From Alphaproteobacteria bacterium HGW-Alphaproteobacteria-7 (GTDB lineage: Bacteria; Pseudomonadota; Alphaproteobacteria; Sphingomonadales; Sphingomonadaceae), in assembly GCA_002842735.1 (NCBI GenBank), contig PHEB01000001.1:62001-126000 (forward strand): 64,000 nt of DNA, read 5' to 3'. Below are positions 1-9,195 of this stretch, piece after piece. The position numbers and the translations under genes are program-made. Each line of letters starts with the position of its first letter. Position 1 is the stretch's first letter. The notes beneath the pieces are model-generated. The model had not been told where the DNA came from, ran no database searches, and saw nothing but the letters and a program-made list of their open reading frames with translations.

Positions 1-540
1 GACGCGATGGCGGCGATTGACCGGGTGAACCGCATTCATGCGAAGGTCGGCGGCACCCTTCCCGATGGCTCGCCTTATGAAGCGACCAATCCGCGCACGC
101 TGGCGTGGGTGCACGTGACCGAAGCGCAGAGCTTCCTCGCCGGATACCTGAGGCACGTCCGCCCCGATATGCCCGGCGCAGAGCAGAACGAATATTACCG
201 CCAGTTCGCAATAATCGCACGCGCACTGGGGGCCGATCCGGTGCCCGAAACCCGTGCCGAGGCCGAGGCGATTTTCCGCGAATTGCGCCATGATCTCAGC
301 GCGTCTCCCGCCGCGCGCGAGGTGGCGCAGCTTGTCCTGACCCAGCGCCCCAAAGGCACGCCGCTCGCCGTGCAAACGGTGGTGACCGCCGATGCCGTGG
401 CGATGCTGCCCGATTGGGCGCGCACCATGTTGCGGCTGCAACGCCCGCTGCTGACCGCAATTCCGGCACGGGCCGCAACATGGGGCATGGGACGCACCTT
501 GCGCTGGGCATTCCGGCAAAACGCGCCGTCGCCGCCCTAA
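1..540 (+). CDS. MpaB/rubber-oxygenase-like protein (DUF2236), 3' part only
   Basis: The reading frame is open from the first base of the window, so the true start lies upstream. The visible 177-179 residues resemble the C-terminal half of the ER-bound oxygenase MpaB / latex-clearing protein family (DUF2236), including the 'AWVHVTEAQSF' segment and the later 'EYYRQFAIIARALGA' helix. Members of this family are haem-containing oxygenases or uncharacterised homologues. The residues that would prove a haem site are not assessable from this fragment. The stop (538-540) overlaps the stop region of the convergent DnaJ-domain gene by four bases. Family assignment is by recognition of the sequence pattern only; the substrate is unknown. 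Confidence 0.7.
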   Translation, partial: DAMAAIDRVNRIHAKVGGTLPDGSPYEATNPRTLAWVHVTEAQSFLAGYLRHVRPDMPGAEQNEYYRQFAIIARALGADPVPETRAEAEAIFRELRHDLSASPAAREVAQLVLTQRPKGTPLAVQTVVTADAVAMLPDWARTMLRLQRPLLTAIPARAATWGMGRTLRWAFRQNAPSPP

Positions 541-1145
541 GCCAACGCCGCGCTTTTCCTGAGCAGTTGATAGGCGTCAACCACCGCGCTCAGCCGCGCT
601 TCGTGCCGCCGGTCGCCGCCGTTGCGGTCGGGGTGATATCGCCGCACCAGTTCGGAATAGCGCCGCCTGAGCCGGGTGCGGTCAGTATCTGAACCCAGCC
701 CCATGGTTTCCAGCGCCTGCGCTTCCTCACGCGAAAACCGGCCTGACGCGGCCATCTGCCCTTCACGTTCAGCGCGGCTGCGGATGCCGCGTGCGCGCGC
801 CGCGATGGCATCGAGCGGATCGGCATAATCGGCCCAGCGCGGGACGCCGTCCACCCCCGCATCGGGGCGAAAGGTGCGCGATTCGGTGCGCCACCCGGCA
901 ATCGGTGATTGGGCGGCGATGATTTCTTCCGCGCTCATGCCGTCAAACCAGTCATATCCGGCGTTGAATTCGCGCACGTGATCAAGGCAGAACCAGCGCC
1001 ATTCGCCCGGCCCATCAAATCCATTGGGGCGGCGACCGGGTGCGCGAAATTCGCCCGCGTCGCGGCAACCCGGCGCTTCGCATTGTTCCTGCGCGCGCTC
1101 GACCCGGCCATGAAACCGCGATGAAGGTTTGGGGCGTGACGACAT
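537..1145 (-). CDS. DnaJ-domain protein with C-terminal J domain
   Basis: A 202-residue protein whose last ~55 residues form a J domain: helix II 'RRRYSELVRRYHPDRNGG' carries the HPD tripeptide needed to stimulate DnaK ATPase. The N-terminal part holds two Cys (in 'CEAPGC') and a 'WFCLDHVREFNAGYDWF' segment, typical of a short alphaproteobacterial DnaJ-like family that lacks the Gly/Phe and zinc-finger regions of DnaJ itself. The start at 1145 (MSSRPKPSS) is chosen over an in-frame upstream extension because the extension would run across the bolA ribosome-binding site and start. It is divergent from bolA and convergent with the MpaB-like gene. It probably acts as a specialised cytosolic co-chaperone. 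Confidence 0.82.
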   Translation of the reverse strand: MSSRPKPSSRFHGRVERAQEQCEAPGCRDAGEFRAPGRRPNGFDGPGEWRWFCLDHVREFNAGYDWFDGMSAEEIIAAQSPIAGWRTESRTFRPDAGVDGVPRWADYADPLDAIAARARGIRSRAEREGQMAASGRFSREEAQALETMGLGSDTDRTRLRRRYSELVRRYHPDRNGGDRRHEARLSAVVDAYQLLRKSAALA

Positions 1146-1224
1146 AGGACTTGAGAATGGCGATCCTGCCCCCAAGTTCCAAGCCATAATCGCGCCGCCA
1201 TGCTTGCGAAAAAGGAAAGCCTTG

Positions 1225-1497
1225 ATGACCGGAACCGTTGCCGACGAAATGCACGCCCTGCTGACCGAGGCGTTTGCCCCGACGCGGCTCGCCATCATCA
1301 ATGATAGCGCCAAGCATCACGGCCATAGCGGCGATGACGGATCGGGCGAATCGCATTTCACCATCGAAATCGAAGCGGCGGCATTTGCCCCGATGAACCG
1401 CCTCGCCCGCCAGCGCGCGGTAATTGCGGCGTTGGGCGATATCGTCGGTGGGCGGGTTCATGCGGTGGCGATCAAGGCGGGCGTGCCTGCCGAATGA
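1225..1497 (+). CDS. bolA: BolA family protein
   Basis: A 90-residue protein with the BolA fold signature: 'SAKHHGHSG', then 'ESHFTIEIEAAAF' and 'RLARQRAVIAALGDIVGGRVHAVAI'. BolA proteins bind monothiol glutaredoxins and [2Fe-2S] clusters and influence iron and stress responses. The conserved His residues after 'SAKHHGH' and the C-terminal 'HAV' are present. The start at 1225 is preceded by an AAAGGAAAG-type ribosome-binding site; a longer in-frame start at 1129 would overlap the divergent DnaJ gene. The stop overlaps the start of the Nudix gene (ATGA), so the two are probably co-transcribed. Confidence 0.88.
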   Translation: MTGTVADEMHALLTEAFAPTRLAIINDSAKHHGHSGDDGSGESHFTIEIEAAAFAPMNRLARQRAVIAALGDIVGGRVHAVAIKAGVPAE

Positions 1498-1946
1498 GCG
1501 CGGGCCCGGTATTGCGCCTGCGCCGCGCGGCGCGGCTGATCGTGCTCGACGCACAAGGCCGCGCGCTGATGTTCCGTTACGACGTGCCGGGCAGGCCGCC
1601 GTTCTGGGTGACAGCGGGCGGCGAATGCGAAGCGGATGAAACGTTCGAGGATGCAGCGCGGCGCGAATTGTTCGAGGAAACCGGCATCATTGCCGATCCG
1701 GGGCCGCAAATCGCACAGATGACACCGCAATTCATCACGGTTCAGGGCGAGCCTGTGCAAGCAGATGAACGCTTTTTCCTCGTCCGCGTGGCTGCAGCGC
1801 GGATCGACACCAGCCGCCACACCGCGACCGAACAGGCGATGATGACCCAGCACCGCTGGTTCACCCGCGAAGAGCTTGCCCACTGGCCCGAAGCGGTGTT
1901 TCCTGCCAATATCATCGCCATGATCGAGCAGGAGCAACACCCATGA
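1494..1946 (+). CDS. NUDIX hydrolase
   Basis: A 150-residue protein with a complete Nudix box, G43-x5-E49-x7-R57-E58-L59-x-E61-E62-x-G64-I65. These residues bind the divalent metal and hydrolyse a nucleoside diphosphate linked to another moiety. Substrate specificity cannot be read from the sequence; the C-terminal 'HRWFTREELAHWPEAVFP' segment is common in small cytosolic Nudix enzymes. It overlaps bolA upstream and the pirin gene downstream by four bases each (ATGA), so translation is probably coupled. Confidence 0.9.
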   Translation: MSAGPVLRLRRAARLIVLDAQGRALMFRYDVPGRPPFWVTAGGECEADETFEDAARRELFEETGIIADPGPQIAQMTPQFITVQGEPVQADERFFLVRVAAARIDTSRHTATEQAMMTQHRWFTREELAHWPEAVFPANIIAMIEQEQHP

Positions 1947-2833
1947 TCACGCCGATATTCACGCAGACCATCACCCCCGTCACCCATGATCTGGGCGCGT
2001 TTGAGGTGCGGCGCGTGCTGCCTTCGCGCGCGCGATCGATGGTGGGGCCGTTCATCTTTGTCGATCAGTTCGGCCCGGCCAATCTGACCGGCGACGGCAT
2101 GAATGTGCGCCCGCATCCGCATATCAACCTTGCCACAGTGACATGGCTGTTCGACGGCGCGATTGACCACCGTGACAGCCTTGGCAGCTTTGCAACGATC
2201 CGCCCCGGACAGGTCAACCTGATGACCGCAGGGCGCGGAATCGTGCATTCCGAACGCAGCCCCAAGGCGGAATTGGCGACCAATCCGGGGATGTTCGGAA
2301 TGCAGACATGGCTCGCCCTGCCGGACGGGCGCGAGGAAATCGACCCGGCGTTCGAGGCCGTGACCGATCTCCCCGTGGTTGCCGATAACGGCGCAAAGGC
2401 ATGGGTTATCATGGGCGAATTGTGGGGCGCGCGTGCCCCCACCACCACCCACGCCGCGACGATCTATGCCGAGATTGTGCTGGAGCCCGGCGGATCGATG
2501 CCGCTCGATTCCGATGCCGACGAACGCGCGGTGATGTTGGTGAGCGGCGATGCCAGTGTCGATGGCGTCGCGCTTGAACGATACCAGCTGGCCGTGCTCG
2601 CACCGGGCGCGGCGATGCGGTTGGCCAGCGATAACGGTGGGCGGGTGATGCTGCTCGGCGGTGAGGCTTTCGCCACCAAGCGTCACGTCTTCTGGAACTT
2701 CGTCAGCTCTGATCGCGAACGGATCAATCAGGCCAAGGACGATTGGCGCGCAGGCCGTTTTCCAAAGGTGCCGGGCGACGAAGACGAATTTATCCCCTTG
2801 CCCGAAAAGCCCAACACCGTCAGCTATCCCTGA
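1943..2833 (+). CDS. Pirin family protein
   Basis: A 296-residue bicupin of the pirin family. The metal-ligand set known from human pirin (two His, then His and Glu) is visible as H58 and H60 in 'VRPHPHINLAT' and H102/E104 in 'GRGIVHSE'. The C-terminal cupin half ends in the typical 'GPFVMN-like' region, here 'WNFVSSDRERINQAKDDW'. Bacterial pirins include quercetin 2,3-dioxygenases and redox-responsive modulators; the actual role here is unknown. It overlaps the Nudix stop by four bases. The whole run bolA-nudix-pirin-SDR-hydrolase is tightly spaced and likely one operon. Confidence 0.9.
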   Translation: MITPIFTQTITPVTHDLGAFEVRRVLPSRARSMVGPFIFVDQFGPANLTGDGMNVRPHPHINLATVTWLFDGAIDHRDSLGSFATIRPGQVNLMTAGRGIVHSERSPKAELATNPGMFGMQTWLALPDGREEIDPAFEAVTDLPVVADNGAKAWVIMGELWGARAPTTTHAATIYAEIVLEPGGSMPLDSDADERAVMLVSGDASVDGVALERYQLAVLAPGAAMRLASDNGGRVMLLGGEAFATKRHVFWNFVSSDRERINQAKDDWRAGRFPKVPGDEDEFIPLPEKPNTVSYP

Positions 2834-2857
2834 ACGCATATTCGGGAGAGAGCTGGC

Positions 2858-3667
2858 ATGGATTATTCGGGCAAGGTGGCGTGGATCACCGGGGCATCAT
2901 CGGGGATCGGCGCAGCATTGGCGCGCGAATTGGCGGCGCGCGGCGCGCACGTGGTGCTGTCAGGCCGCGATGAAGCACGGCTGGCCGAGGTTGCAGCGGA
3001 TTGCGGTGAAAGCCTGCTGCTGCCCTTCGATGTGCGCGACGATGCGGCGCTGGCCGATGCCACCGCAAAAGCCATCGCGTGGAAAGGCGGCGTGGATATC
3101 GCCTTTGCCAATGCCGGCGTTTCCCAACGCAGCCGCGCATTGAACACCGATATGCAGGTTTACCGCGATATCATCGCGATCGATCTGACCGCGCAGATTG
3201 CCTTTTCCCAAGGGTTGATCGGCCACATGGCAGAACGCGGCTCCGGCGCGCTGGGGTTCATCTCATCCATCGCGGGCAAGGTCGGTGTGCCGATGCGCAC
3301 CGCCTATTGCGCGGCGAAGTTCGGGCTTGCGGGCTATGCCGATGCGCTGCGGGCCGAACTGTCGCAGTCGGGCGTCTCCGTTCACACGATCTACCCCGGA
3401 TCGGTCGCCACCAATGTCTCGCGCAATGCGCTGACTGGCGCGGGCGAGGCGCGCGGGCGCAGCGACAAGGCGATCGACGAAGGCATCCCTGCTGAGGTCG
3501 CCGCGCGCCAAATGCTCGACGGGATCGCGGCTGGGCAGCGCGAAATCATCATCGCTGAGGGCGCGGAACAGGCGATGGGCGAATTGCGCCGCACGCCCGA
3601 TACGCTGTTCGATTCTATCGCAGGGATGGTCGCGGCTGGCTACATGGACAAGATGGAGCAAGGCTGA
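2858..3667 (+). CDS. SDR family NAD(P)-dependent oxidoreductase
   Basis: A 269-residue classical short-chain dehydrogenase/reductase. The N-terminal Rossmann motif TGASSGIG (residues 11-18) binds the cofactor, 'NAG' is at 85-87, the catalytic Ser lies in 'FISSIAG' (136-137) and Y150-x3-K154 is intact ('YCAAK'). R37 after the second strand ('LSGRDEA') favours NADP(H), which is inference. The substrate is unknown. A GGGAGAG ribosome-binding site precedes the ATG at 2858, and the TGA stop shares a base with the ATG of the following hydrolase (TGATG), suggesting translational coupling. Confidence 0.9.
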   Translation: MDYSGKVAWITGASSGIGAALARELAARGAHVVLSGRDEARLAEVAADCGESLLLPFDVRDDAALADATAKAIAWKGGVDIAFANAGVSQRSRALNTDMQVYRDIIAIDLTAQIAFSQGLIGHMAERGSGALGFISSIAGKVGVPMRTAYCAAKFGLAGYADALRAELSQSGVSVHTIYPGSVATNVSRNALTGAGEARGRSDKAIDEGIPAEVAARQMLDGIAAGQREIIIAEGAEQAMGELRRTPDTLFDSIAGMVAAGYMDKMEQG

Positions 3668-4560
3668 TGCATTTTGATCTCAAGCGCGTGGCCCTGCCCA
3701 ACGGCATTCACCTTAACGTGGTGGACGAAGGCCCCACGCACGCACCGGTGCTGATCTTCCTCCACGGCTTTCCCGAAAGCCACCGCACCTGGCGGCATCA
3801 GATCGCGCATTTCAAGGATCGGTTCCGCTGCATCGCCCCCGATCAACGCGGCTATCGCGGATCGTCAAAGCCGCAGGATGTGGCCGCCTACACGCCGGAC
3901 AAGCTGATCGGTGATGTGTTCCTGCTGGCGGACGCGCTGGGGATCGGCAGCTTCACGATTGTCGGGCATGATTGGGGCGGCGCGATTGCGTGGGGCGTGG
4001 CGCTGGGCGGCCAGCACGCACGGGTGAACAAGGCGGTGATCGCCAACGCCCCTCATCCCGTGACCTTCCAGAAACTGCTTTACACCCATCCCGGTCAGCG
4101 CGCGGCGAGCCAGTATATCCGCGGGTTTCGCGATCCGGCCAATGATGCGCTGGTCAAGGAACACGGCCTCACCGGGTTGCTGCTGAAAGAGGTCAAATGG
4201 GATCGCCCATCCGCGATGGAGCCGGAGGAACGCGAGGCTTTGTTGCGCGATTGGCAGAACCGCGACGCCGCGTTCGGGATGCTCAATTATTACCGCGCCA
4301 GCCCGATTGACGTGCCACTGATGGATGCGCCGTTTGAAGTTCCCGCAGGCTACACCCCGCCCGCCTTGCCCAAACTCACAATTCCGACTCTGGTGATCTG
4401 GGCCTTGGACGACCTCGCCCTGCCGCCGGAAAACCTTGAGGGGCTGGAGGATATCATCGACCCGCTTACCATCGTGCAGGTTCCTGATTGCGGGCATTTT
4501 GTTCCTTGGGAAGCCCCCGCTGCGGTGAACGCGGCGATGGAGGCGTTTCTGGCGGGTTAA
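3667..4560 (+). CDS. Alpha/beta hydrolase, epoxide hydrolase-like
   Basis: A 297-residue alpha/beta-hydrolase. The oxyanion motif HGFPES (33-38) and the nucleophile elbow G-H-D102-W-G-G carry an Asp nucleophile rather than Ser, as in soluble epoxide hydrolases and haloalkane dehalogenases. The HGxP motif favours epoxide hydrolase. The catalytic His lies in 'DCGHFVPWEAP' near the C-terminus, and an acidic residue is available in 'ALDDLALPP'. Its start is coupled to the preceding SDR (TGATG), and its stop overlaps the convergent DUF2332 gene by four bases. The substrate is not determinable. Confidence 0.85.
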   Translation: MHFDLKRVALPNGIHLNVVDEGPTHAPVLIFLHGFPESHRTWRHQIAHFKDRFRCIAPDQRGYRGSSKPQDVAAYTPDKLIGDVFLLADALGIGSFTIVGHDWGGAIAWGVALGGQHARVNKAVIANAPHPVTFQKLLYTHPGQRAASQYIRGFRDPANDALVKEHGLTGLLLKEVKWDRPSAMEPEEREALLRDWQNRDAAFGMLNYYRASPIDVPLMDAPFEVPAGYTPPALPKLTIPTLVIWALDDLALPPENLEGLEDIIDPLTIVQVPDCGHFVPWEAPAAVNAAMEAFLAG

Positions 4561-5663
4561 GCGCCCGCCAACCACTCCACATCCGCGCCGTGGGGATGTG
4601 ACCATGTCAGTTGCGTTTCCTCACCCCTGCCGGGCCAGAACTGCACCGTCAGCTTGTGGCGGTGAACGCTGCGATCAGCCTCAACCATGATCCACGCCAG
4701 CGGGCGCTCCATGGTCGCGCGCGCACCCGCTACAGCCATCGCCGCCGTTACCCGCGCCTGTTGATCGGCAGGCACATATTGCCACACGATCGAGTGCATC
4801 AACACCCGCGTTTCGCCGCTGGCTTGCGGCTTGGCCAGTTCGGCCTCGACGAAATCGGCGGCGTTCATTGGCACCAGATCGGGCTTGCGCTGGTGGGCGG
4901 CCCGGATCGCGGCATCCATGCGTTCAAACCGGATGGTGTGTTCCGGCCAGATATAGGCCTTTAATCGCAGCGCCTGCGCGGGATCGGTCAGATCGACCGG
5001 AGCGACGTCGCAGCCTTTGGTGGAGACAATGGCGATGTCGCGTTGCGGCGGCGGCGAACCATGCCACTGCGGGGCAAAGTGCATCACCGCATCATCCGGC
5101 CCCGCCATCACCCCGCCCAGATCATAGGAATAGCGATCCAGCATCAGGTTGATCCCGGCGCTCGATCCGATTTCAAGGCATTGGAAGCGCGGCGGCAGGC
5201 CTTGATCGGCGAGCCACAGCATCGCGGCGATGAAATTGGCTGATCGCCCGGCCTCATTGGTCTGCGGCGGGCCATCGAGCCACGGCAGCAACGCGGCTTC
5301 GTGCGCGCGCATCACCGCGTCGATAATCGCCGCGTCATCCATCGCTTCGCCGCGATAGATCGGGGCCAGTTCGGACGCAGCGCCGGACAGGTGCAGCGCG
5401 TGGAGGCCCCCTGCAACCCGCAATGACAGCGCATCAGCCAGCGGCGCACCCTGCCAACCCCGGATGCGGGTCAACAGCCCGCTTGCCGCGTCAGTTTCCA
5501 GAACGGCTGCGATCCCCGCCACCACCCGCGCAGTGATCGGCGCGCCCGCGTGCTGGCAATAGGCGACCTGATTGGAAAACGCGGTCGCCACCGCCCCCGG
5601 CCCGACGGTGTTCATATCGACGAATTCATACGTAGGACGTTCCGCCGAATTGCCCATTTCCAT
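4557..5663 (-). CDS. DUF2332 domain-containing protein
   Basis: A 368-residue protein matching the DUF2332 family pattern: the N-terminal '[23 protein letters not shown]', central '[25 protein letters not shown]' (a glycine-rich segment resembling an SAM- or nucleotide-binding loop), and a C-terminal 'VMVEA'-like strand ('IMVEADRS'). Function is uncharacterised; the 'EIGSSAG' segment suggests a methyltransferase-like fold, which is inference. It is transcribed away from hisG, with only 39 bp between its start and the hisG start, so the two probably share a divergent promoter region. Confidence 0.75.
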   Translation of the reverse strand: MEMGNSAERPTYEFVDMNTVGPGAVATAFSNQVAYCQHAGAPITARVVAGIAAVLETDAASGLLTRIRGWQGAPLADALSLRVAGGLHALHLSGAASELAPIYRGEAMDDAAIIDAVMRAHEAALLPWLDGPPQTNEAGRSANFIAAMLWLADQGLPPRFQCLEIGSSAGINLMLDRYSYDLGGVMAGPDDAVMHFAPQWHGSPPPQRDIAIVSTKGCDVAPVDLTDPAQALRLKAYIWPEHTIRFERMDAAIRAAHQRKPDLVPMNAADFVEAELAKPQASGETRVLMHSIVWQYVPADQQARVTAAMAVAGARATMERPLAWIMVEADRSVHRHKLTVQFWPGRGEETQLTWSHPHGADVEWLAGA

Positions 5664-5702
5664 TGCCCTTTCGCCGCCTCGCCCTTAAGTGCGCCCACGA
5701 TC

Positions 5703-6392
5703 ATGAACACGAATGACATCCACGACAATCCCGGACAGCTCACCTTCGCTGTCCCCAAGGGCCGCATCCTTGACGAAGCGCTGCCCGTGATGGCACGCGC
5801 CGGGGTGGAGCCTGCGCCGGACTTCCACGATCCCAAAAACCGTGCGCTGGCGTTTGCCACCAACCGCGCGGATATGCGGCTGATCCGGGTGCGCGCATTC
5901 GATGTCGCGACCTTTGTGGCGCACGGTGCGGCGCAGGTCGGGATTGTCGGATCGGACGTGATCGAAGAATTCGACTATGCCGATCTTTATGCGCCGGTCG
6001 ATCTCGGCATCGGTCTGTGCCGCCTGTCGGTGGCGCGGCTGGCCAGCGACATGGATGAACCGGGCAGCATCAGCCACCTGCGCGTCGCCACCAAATACCC
6101 CAACCTTACCCGCCGCCATTTTGAGGCTGCGGGCGTGCAGGCTGAATGCGTCAAGCTGAACGGAGCGATGGAACTGGCCCCTTCGCTCGGGCTGACGCGG
6201 CAGATTGTTGATCTGGTGTCCACAGGCAAGACGCTGAAGGAAAACGGGTTGGTGGAAACCGACGTGATCATCGAAATTTCGGCCCGCCTGATCGTCAACC
6301 GCACCGCCTTGAAAACCGATCCGCGCGTTGCCGAACTGGTTGCCGCGTTTCGCCGTGACGCGGAACAGCGCAGTGCGAAGGCTGCCGCATGA
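5703..6392 (+). CDS. hisG: ATP phosphoribosyltransferase, short form
   Basis: HisG (229 residues) catalyses the first step of histidine biosynthesis, ATP + PRPP to phosphoribosyl-ATP. Visible signatures are '[16 protein letters not shown]', '[21 protein letters not shown]', '[12 protein letters not shown]', and the PRPP loop region '[22 protein letters not shown]'. The protein ends soon after this, lacking the C-terminal regulatory ACT-like domain of long-form HisG. Short-form enzymes need the HisZ subunit for activity and feedback inhibition, and no hisZ is in this window. The start at 5703 is used because an upstream in-frame start would lie in the divergent DUF2332 gene. It overlaps hisD by four bases. 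Confidence 0.95.
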   Translation: MNTNDIHDNPGQLTFAVPKGRILDEALPVMARAGVEPAPDFHDPKNRALAFATNRADMRLIRVRAFDVATFVAHGAAQVGIVGSDVIEEFDYADLYAPVDLGIGLCRLSVARLASDMDEPGSISHLRVATKYPNLTRRHFEAAGVQAECVKLNGAMELAPSLGLTRQIVDLVSTGKTLKENGLVETDVIIEISARLIVNRTALKTDPRVAELVAAFRRDAEQRSAKAAA

Positions 6393-7684
6393 CCGCGCTT
6401 CTTTCCACGCTCCAGCCTGATTTCACCGCGAGGTTCGACCGTATCGTCGATGCCCGGCGGGAATCCGACAGTGCGGTTGCAGGGCAAGTCACCGACATCC
6501 TGCGCACCGTGAAGCAGCGCGGCGATGCGGCCTTGGCTGAATTGACCCAACGGTTCGATGGCTATGCGCTGACCGATGATGCCGATTGGTCGATTTCGCG
6601 TGATCAGTGCGAGCAAGCCTATAACGATCTGGCCCCTGATCTGCGTGATGCGCTCGAACTCGCGGCGGCGCGCATCCGCAGCTATCACGAGGCTCAGTTG
6701 CCTGAAAACCGCGACTATGTGGACGCAGCGGGTGTCCGGCTGGGGGCGATCTGGCGGCCGGTGGATGCGGCTGGCCTATATGTGCCGGGTGGGCGCGCTG
6801 CCTATCCATCGTCGCTGTTGATGAATGCCATTCCTGCCCGCGTTGCCGGGGTGGAACGGCTGGTGGTGGTCACGCCCACGCCCAAAGGCAATGCCAACCC
6901 GCTGGTGCTTGCCGCGGCGCATATTGCAGGCGTGGACGAAATCTGGCGTATCGGCGGGGCGCAAGCCGTGGGCGCGCTGGCCTATGGCACCGACCGGATT
7001 CGCCCGGTCGATGTCATCACCGGCCCCGGCAATGCCTGGGTGGCTGAAGCCAAGCGTCAACTGTTCGGCGTGGTCGGGATCGATATGGTCGCTGGCCCGT
7101 CGGAAATCCTCGTCATTGCCGATGCCAAAAACGATCCCGACTGGATCGCCGCCGACCTGTTGAGTCAGGCCGAGCATGATCCGACCTCGCAATCGATCCT
7201 GATCACCGATGATGCCGGATATGCGCGCCAGGTCGAAGACCGCATTGACGTGCAGATTGCTGGCCTCGCCACCGGCAAAACCGCGCGCGCCAGCTGGGAC
7301 GCGCATGGAGTTATCATTGTCGTCAATGATCTGCTGGTCGAAGCCCCGGCGCTCGCCAACCGGCTGGCCGCCGAACACGTTGAACTCGCCGTCGATAATC
7401 CAGAGGCATTGATGCGCCAGATCCGCCATGCAGGCAGCATCTTCCTTGGCCGCATGACCCCCGAAGCGGTCGGCGATTATGTCGCCGGGCCGAACCACGT
7501 GCTCCCCACCGGGCGGCGCGCGCGCTTTTCGAGCGGGCTTTCGGTGCTCGATTTCATGAAGCGCACCAGCTTTCTCGGGCTGGATGATGCCTCCTTTGCC
7601 GCCATCGCCCCCGCCGCCGCCACGCTTGCCCATGCCGAAGGGCTGCCCGCCCATGCAAAGTCGGTGGAATTGAGGATCAAATGA
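6389..7684 (+). CDS. hisD: Histidinol dehydrogenase
   Basis: A 431-residue zinc enzyme that oxidises L-histidinol to L-histidine with two NAD+. Family landmarks are '[25 protein letters not shown]', '[18 protein letters not shown]', '[18 protein letters not shown]', '[13 protein letters not shown]', the zinc-region '[15 protein letters not shown]', and '[26 protein letters not shown]' with the second catalytic His. Length is normal for the family. ATGA overlaps link it to hisG before and nusB after, so hisG-hisD-nusB-thiL reads as one operon. Confidence 0.97.
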   Translation: MTALLSTLQPDFTARFDRIVDARRESDSAVAGQVTDILRTVKQRGDAALAELTQRFDGYALTDDADWSISRDQCEQAYNDLAPDLRDALELAAARIRSYHEAQLPENRDYVDAAGVRLGAIWRPVDAAGLYVPGGRAAYPSSLLMNAIPARVAGVERLVVVTPTPKGNANPLVLAAAHIAGVDEIWRIGGAQAVGALAYGTDRIRPVDVITGPGNAWVAEAKRQLFGVVGIDMVAGPSEILVIADAKNDPDWIAADLLSQAEHDPTSQSILITDDAGYARQVEDRIDVQIAGLATGKTARASWDAHGVIIVVNDLLVEAPALANRLAAEHVELAVDNPEALMRQIRHAGSIFLGRMTPEAVGDYVAGPNHVLPTGRRARFSSGLSVLDFMKRTSFLGLDDASFAAIAPAAATLAHAEGLPAHAKSVELRIK

Positions 7685-8151
7685 ACAGTCCCGCCCGATC
7701 CAAAGCCCGCTCCGCCGCACGGCTCGCCGCCGTGCAGGCGCTGTATCAACAGCATATGGAAGGCACCGCGCTCGCCAAGCTGCTCGATGAATTTCACCAG
7801 CACCGGCTGGGCCGCACGATTGACGATGACGCCTTCGACGATGCCGAATATGCCGATGCCGAGGTGCCGTTCTTCGACGATGTGGTGCGCGGCGTGGACG
7901 CAAGGCGCGACGAAATCGACACCGTGCTGAGCGGCAAACTCGCCGCCGGGTGGAGCCTTACGCGGCTCGACAAGGCCATGCTGCAAGTGCTGCGCGCAGG
8001 CACCTATGAACTGCTCGCCCGCGCTGATGTGCCGACCGCTGTGGCGATCAGCGAATATGTCGATGTCGCCAAGGCGTTCTTCGATGACGGGCAGGCGAAA
8101 TTTGTGAACGGTGTGCTCGATGCCGTGGCCAAGGATGCGCGCGCAGGCTAA
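7681..8151 (+). CDS. nusB: Transcription antitermination factor NusB
   Basis: A 156-residue all-helical RNA-binding protein that joins NusE (S10) on boxA RNA during rRNA antitermination. The N-terminus 'RSKARSAARLAAVQALYQQHMEG' is the arginine-rich first helix typical of NusB. The C-terminal 'RLDKAMLQVLRAGTYELLARADVPTAVAISEYVDVAKAF', followed by 'AKFVNGVLDAVAKD', is the diagnostic second half. It overlaps hisD by four bases (ATGA) and lies ten bases before thiL. The hisD-nusB-thiL order is usual in Sphingomonadales. Confidence 0.95.
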   Translation: MNSPARSKARSAARLAAVQALYQQHMEGTALAKLLDEFHQHRLGRTIDDDAFDDAEYADAEVPFFDDVVRGVDARRDEIDTVLSGKLAAGWSLTRLDKAMLQVLRAGTYELLARADVPTAVAISEYVDVAKAFFDDGQAKFVNGVLDAVAKDARAG

Positions 8152-8161
8152 TCCGCCGTTT

Positions 8162-9025
8162 ATGGCCATGGACGAACCCGAATTCATCGCCGCCTTGCGC
8201 AGCCTGCCGCTGCACCCCGGGGCGCGCAATCTGGAGGATGATTGCGCGCTCATCACCATCGGCAACGAAACGCTGGTCATCAATCACGAGATGATGGCCG
8301 AGGGCACCCATTTCCGGCCCGATGCCGATATGGCCGATGTCGCGTGGAAATTGGTCGCCTCCAACATCTCTGATCTCGCGGCGAAGGGCGCAGAGCCTGT
8401 GGGCGTGCTGCTTGGCCATTCGCTGGGGCGCGATGACGCGCGGTTTCTGCAAGGCCTCAAGGAAGCATTGCTCGCATTTAACGTGCCGCTGCTGGGCGGC
8501 GATACGGTGACAGCGACCGGGGCCAGCACCTTTGCCATGACCGCGATTGGCCGCGCGACCCACCATCCTGTGCCTGCGCGCCGCGGCGCAAAGCTGGGCG
8601 ATGCCGTCTACGTCACCGGCACCATCGGGCGTGCGATGTTGGGTTTCGAAGGCGCAGCGCATCACCGCGCCGCGTTTGACCGGCCAGAACCGCGACTTGC
8701 CGAAGGTCTGGCGCTCGCCCCGCTGGTCAGTGCGATAATGGATGTATCCGACGGGCTGCTGCTCGATTGCTGGCGGATGGCGAAACTCAACAATCAGACC
8801 TTCGCGATTGATCCTGACGCGGTGCCGGTGGCCGATAATGCACGGCGCGATGAATGTATGCGCTGGGGCGATGATTACGAACTGCTGTTCACCGCCGCGC
8901 CCGGCGCCGCAATTCCGGTCGCGGCGAGCCGGATCGGAAAAGTGGTTGCCGCTGGTTTTGCGCCTTTGGTGCTGGGAAAGAACGCGTTCCCCACCGCCGA
9001 TAACCTCGGTTACTCCCACGGTTAG
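8162..9025 (+). CDS. thiL: Thiamine-monophosphate kinase
   Basis: ThiL phosphorylates thiamine monophosphate to thiamine diphosphate, the last step of cofactor synthesis. The 287-residue protein shows the AIR-synthase/ThiL fold: 'LEDDCALITI' (metal-binding Asp pair), 'HEMMAEGTHF', 'VAWKLVASNISDLAAKGAEPVG', 'LLGGDTVTA', 'DVSDGLLLD' and 'WGDDYELLFTA'. The usual 'D' of the 'DMLVEGVHF' consensus is replaced by His in 'HEMMAEGTHF', which is worth noting. The start is either 8162 (MAMDEPEF) or 8168 (MDEPEF). It is the last gene of the his-nusB run. Confidence 0.93.
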   Translation: MAMDEPEFIAALRSLPLHPGARNLEDDCALITIGNETLVINHEMMAEGTHFRPDADMADVAWKLVASNISDLAAKGAEPVGVLLGHSLGRDDARFLQGLKEALLAFNVPLLGGDTVTATGASTFAMTAIGRATHHPVPARRGAKLGDAVYVTGTIGRAMLGFEGAAHHRAAFDRPEPRLAEGLALAPLVSAIMDVSDGLLLDCWRMAKLNNQTFAIDPDAVPVADNARRDECMRWGDDYELLFTAAPGAAIPVAASRIGKVVAAGFAPLVLGKNAFPTADNLGYSHG

Positions 9026-9195
9026 CGCGCGTTTCCCCGCGCAACGATGCTGAAAGCGGCGCAAAACCGTGCGTCCAGCGGCCTGAAGGCTTGCCAGCCA
9101 TCGCCGAGTGCCTATGAATACCGGCGCTGCGCCTACGGGATCAATCGCGGCGCACGTTTCCCGCGCGGAAATAATAAAACGAGAGGGGATTACTC

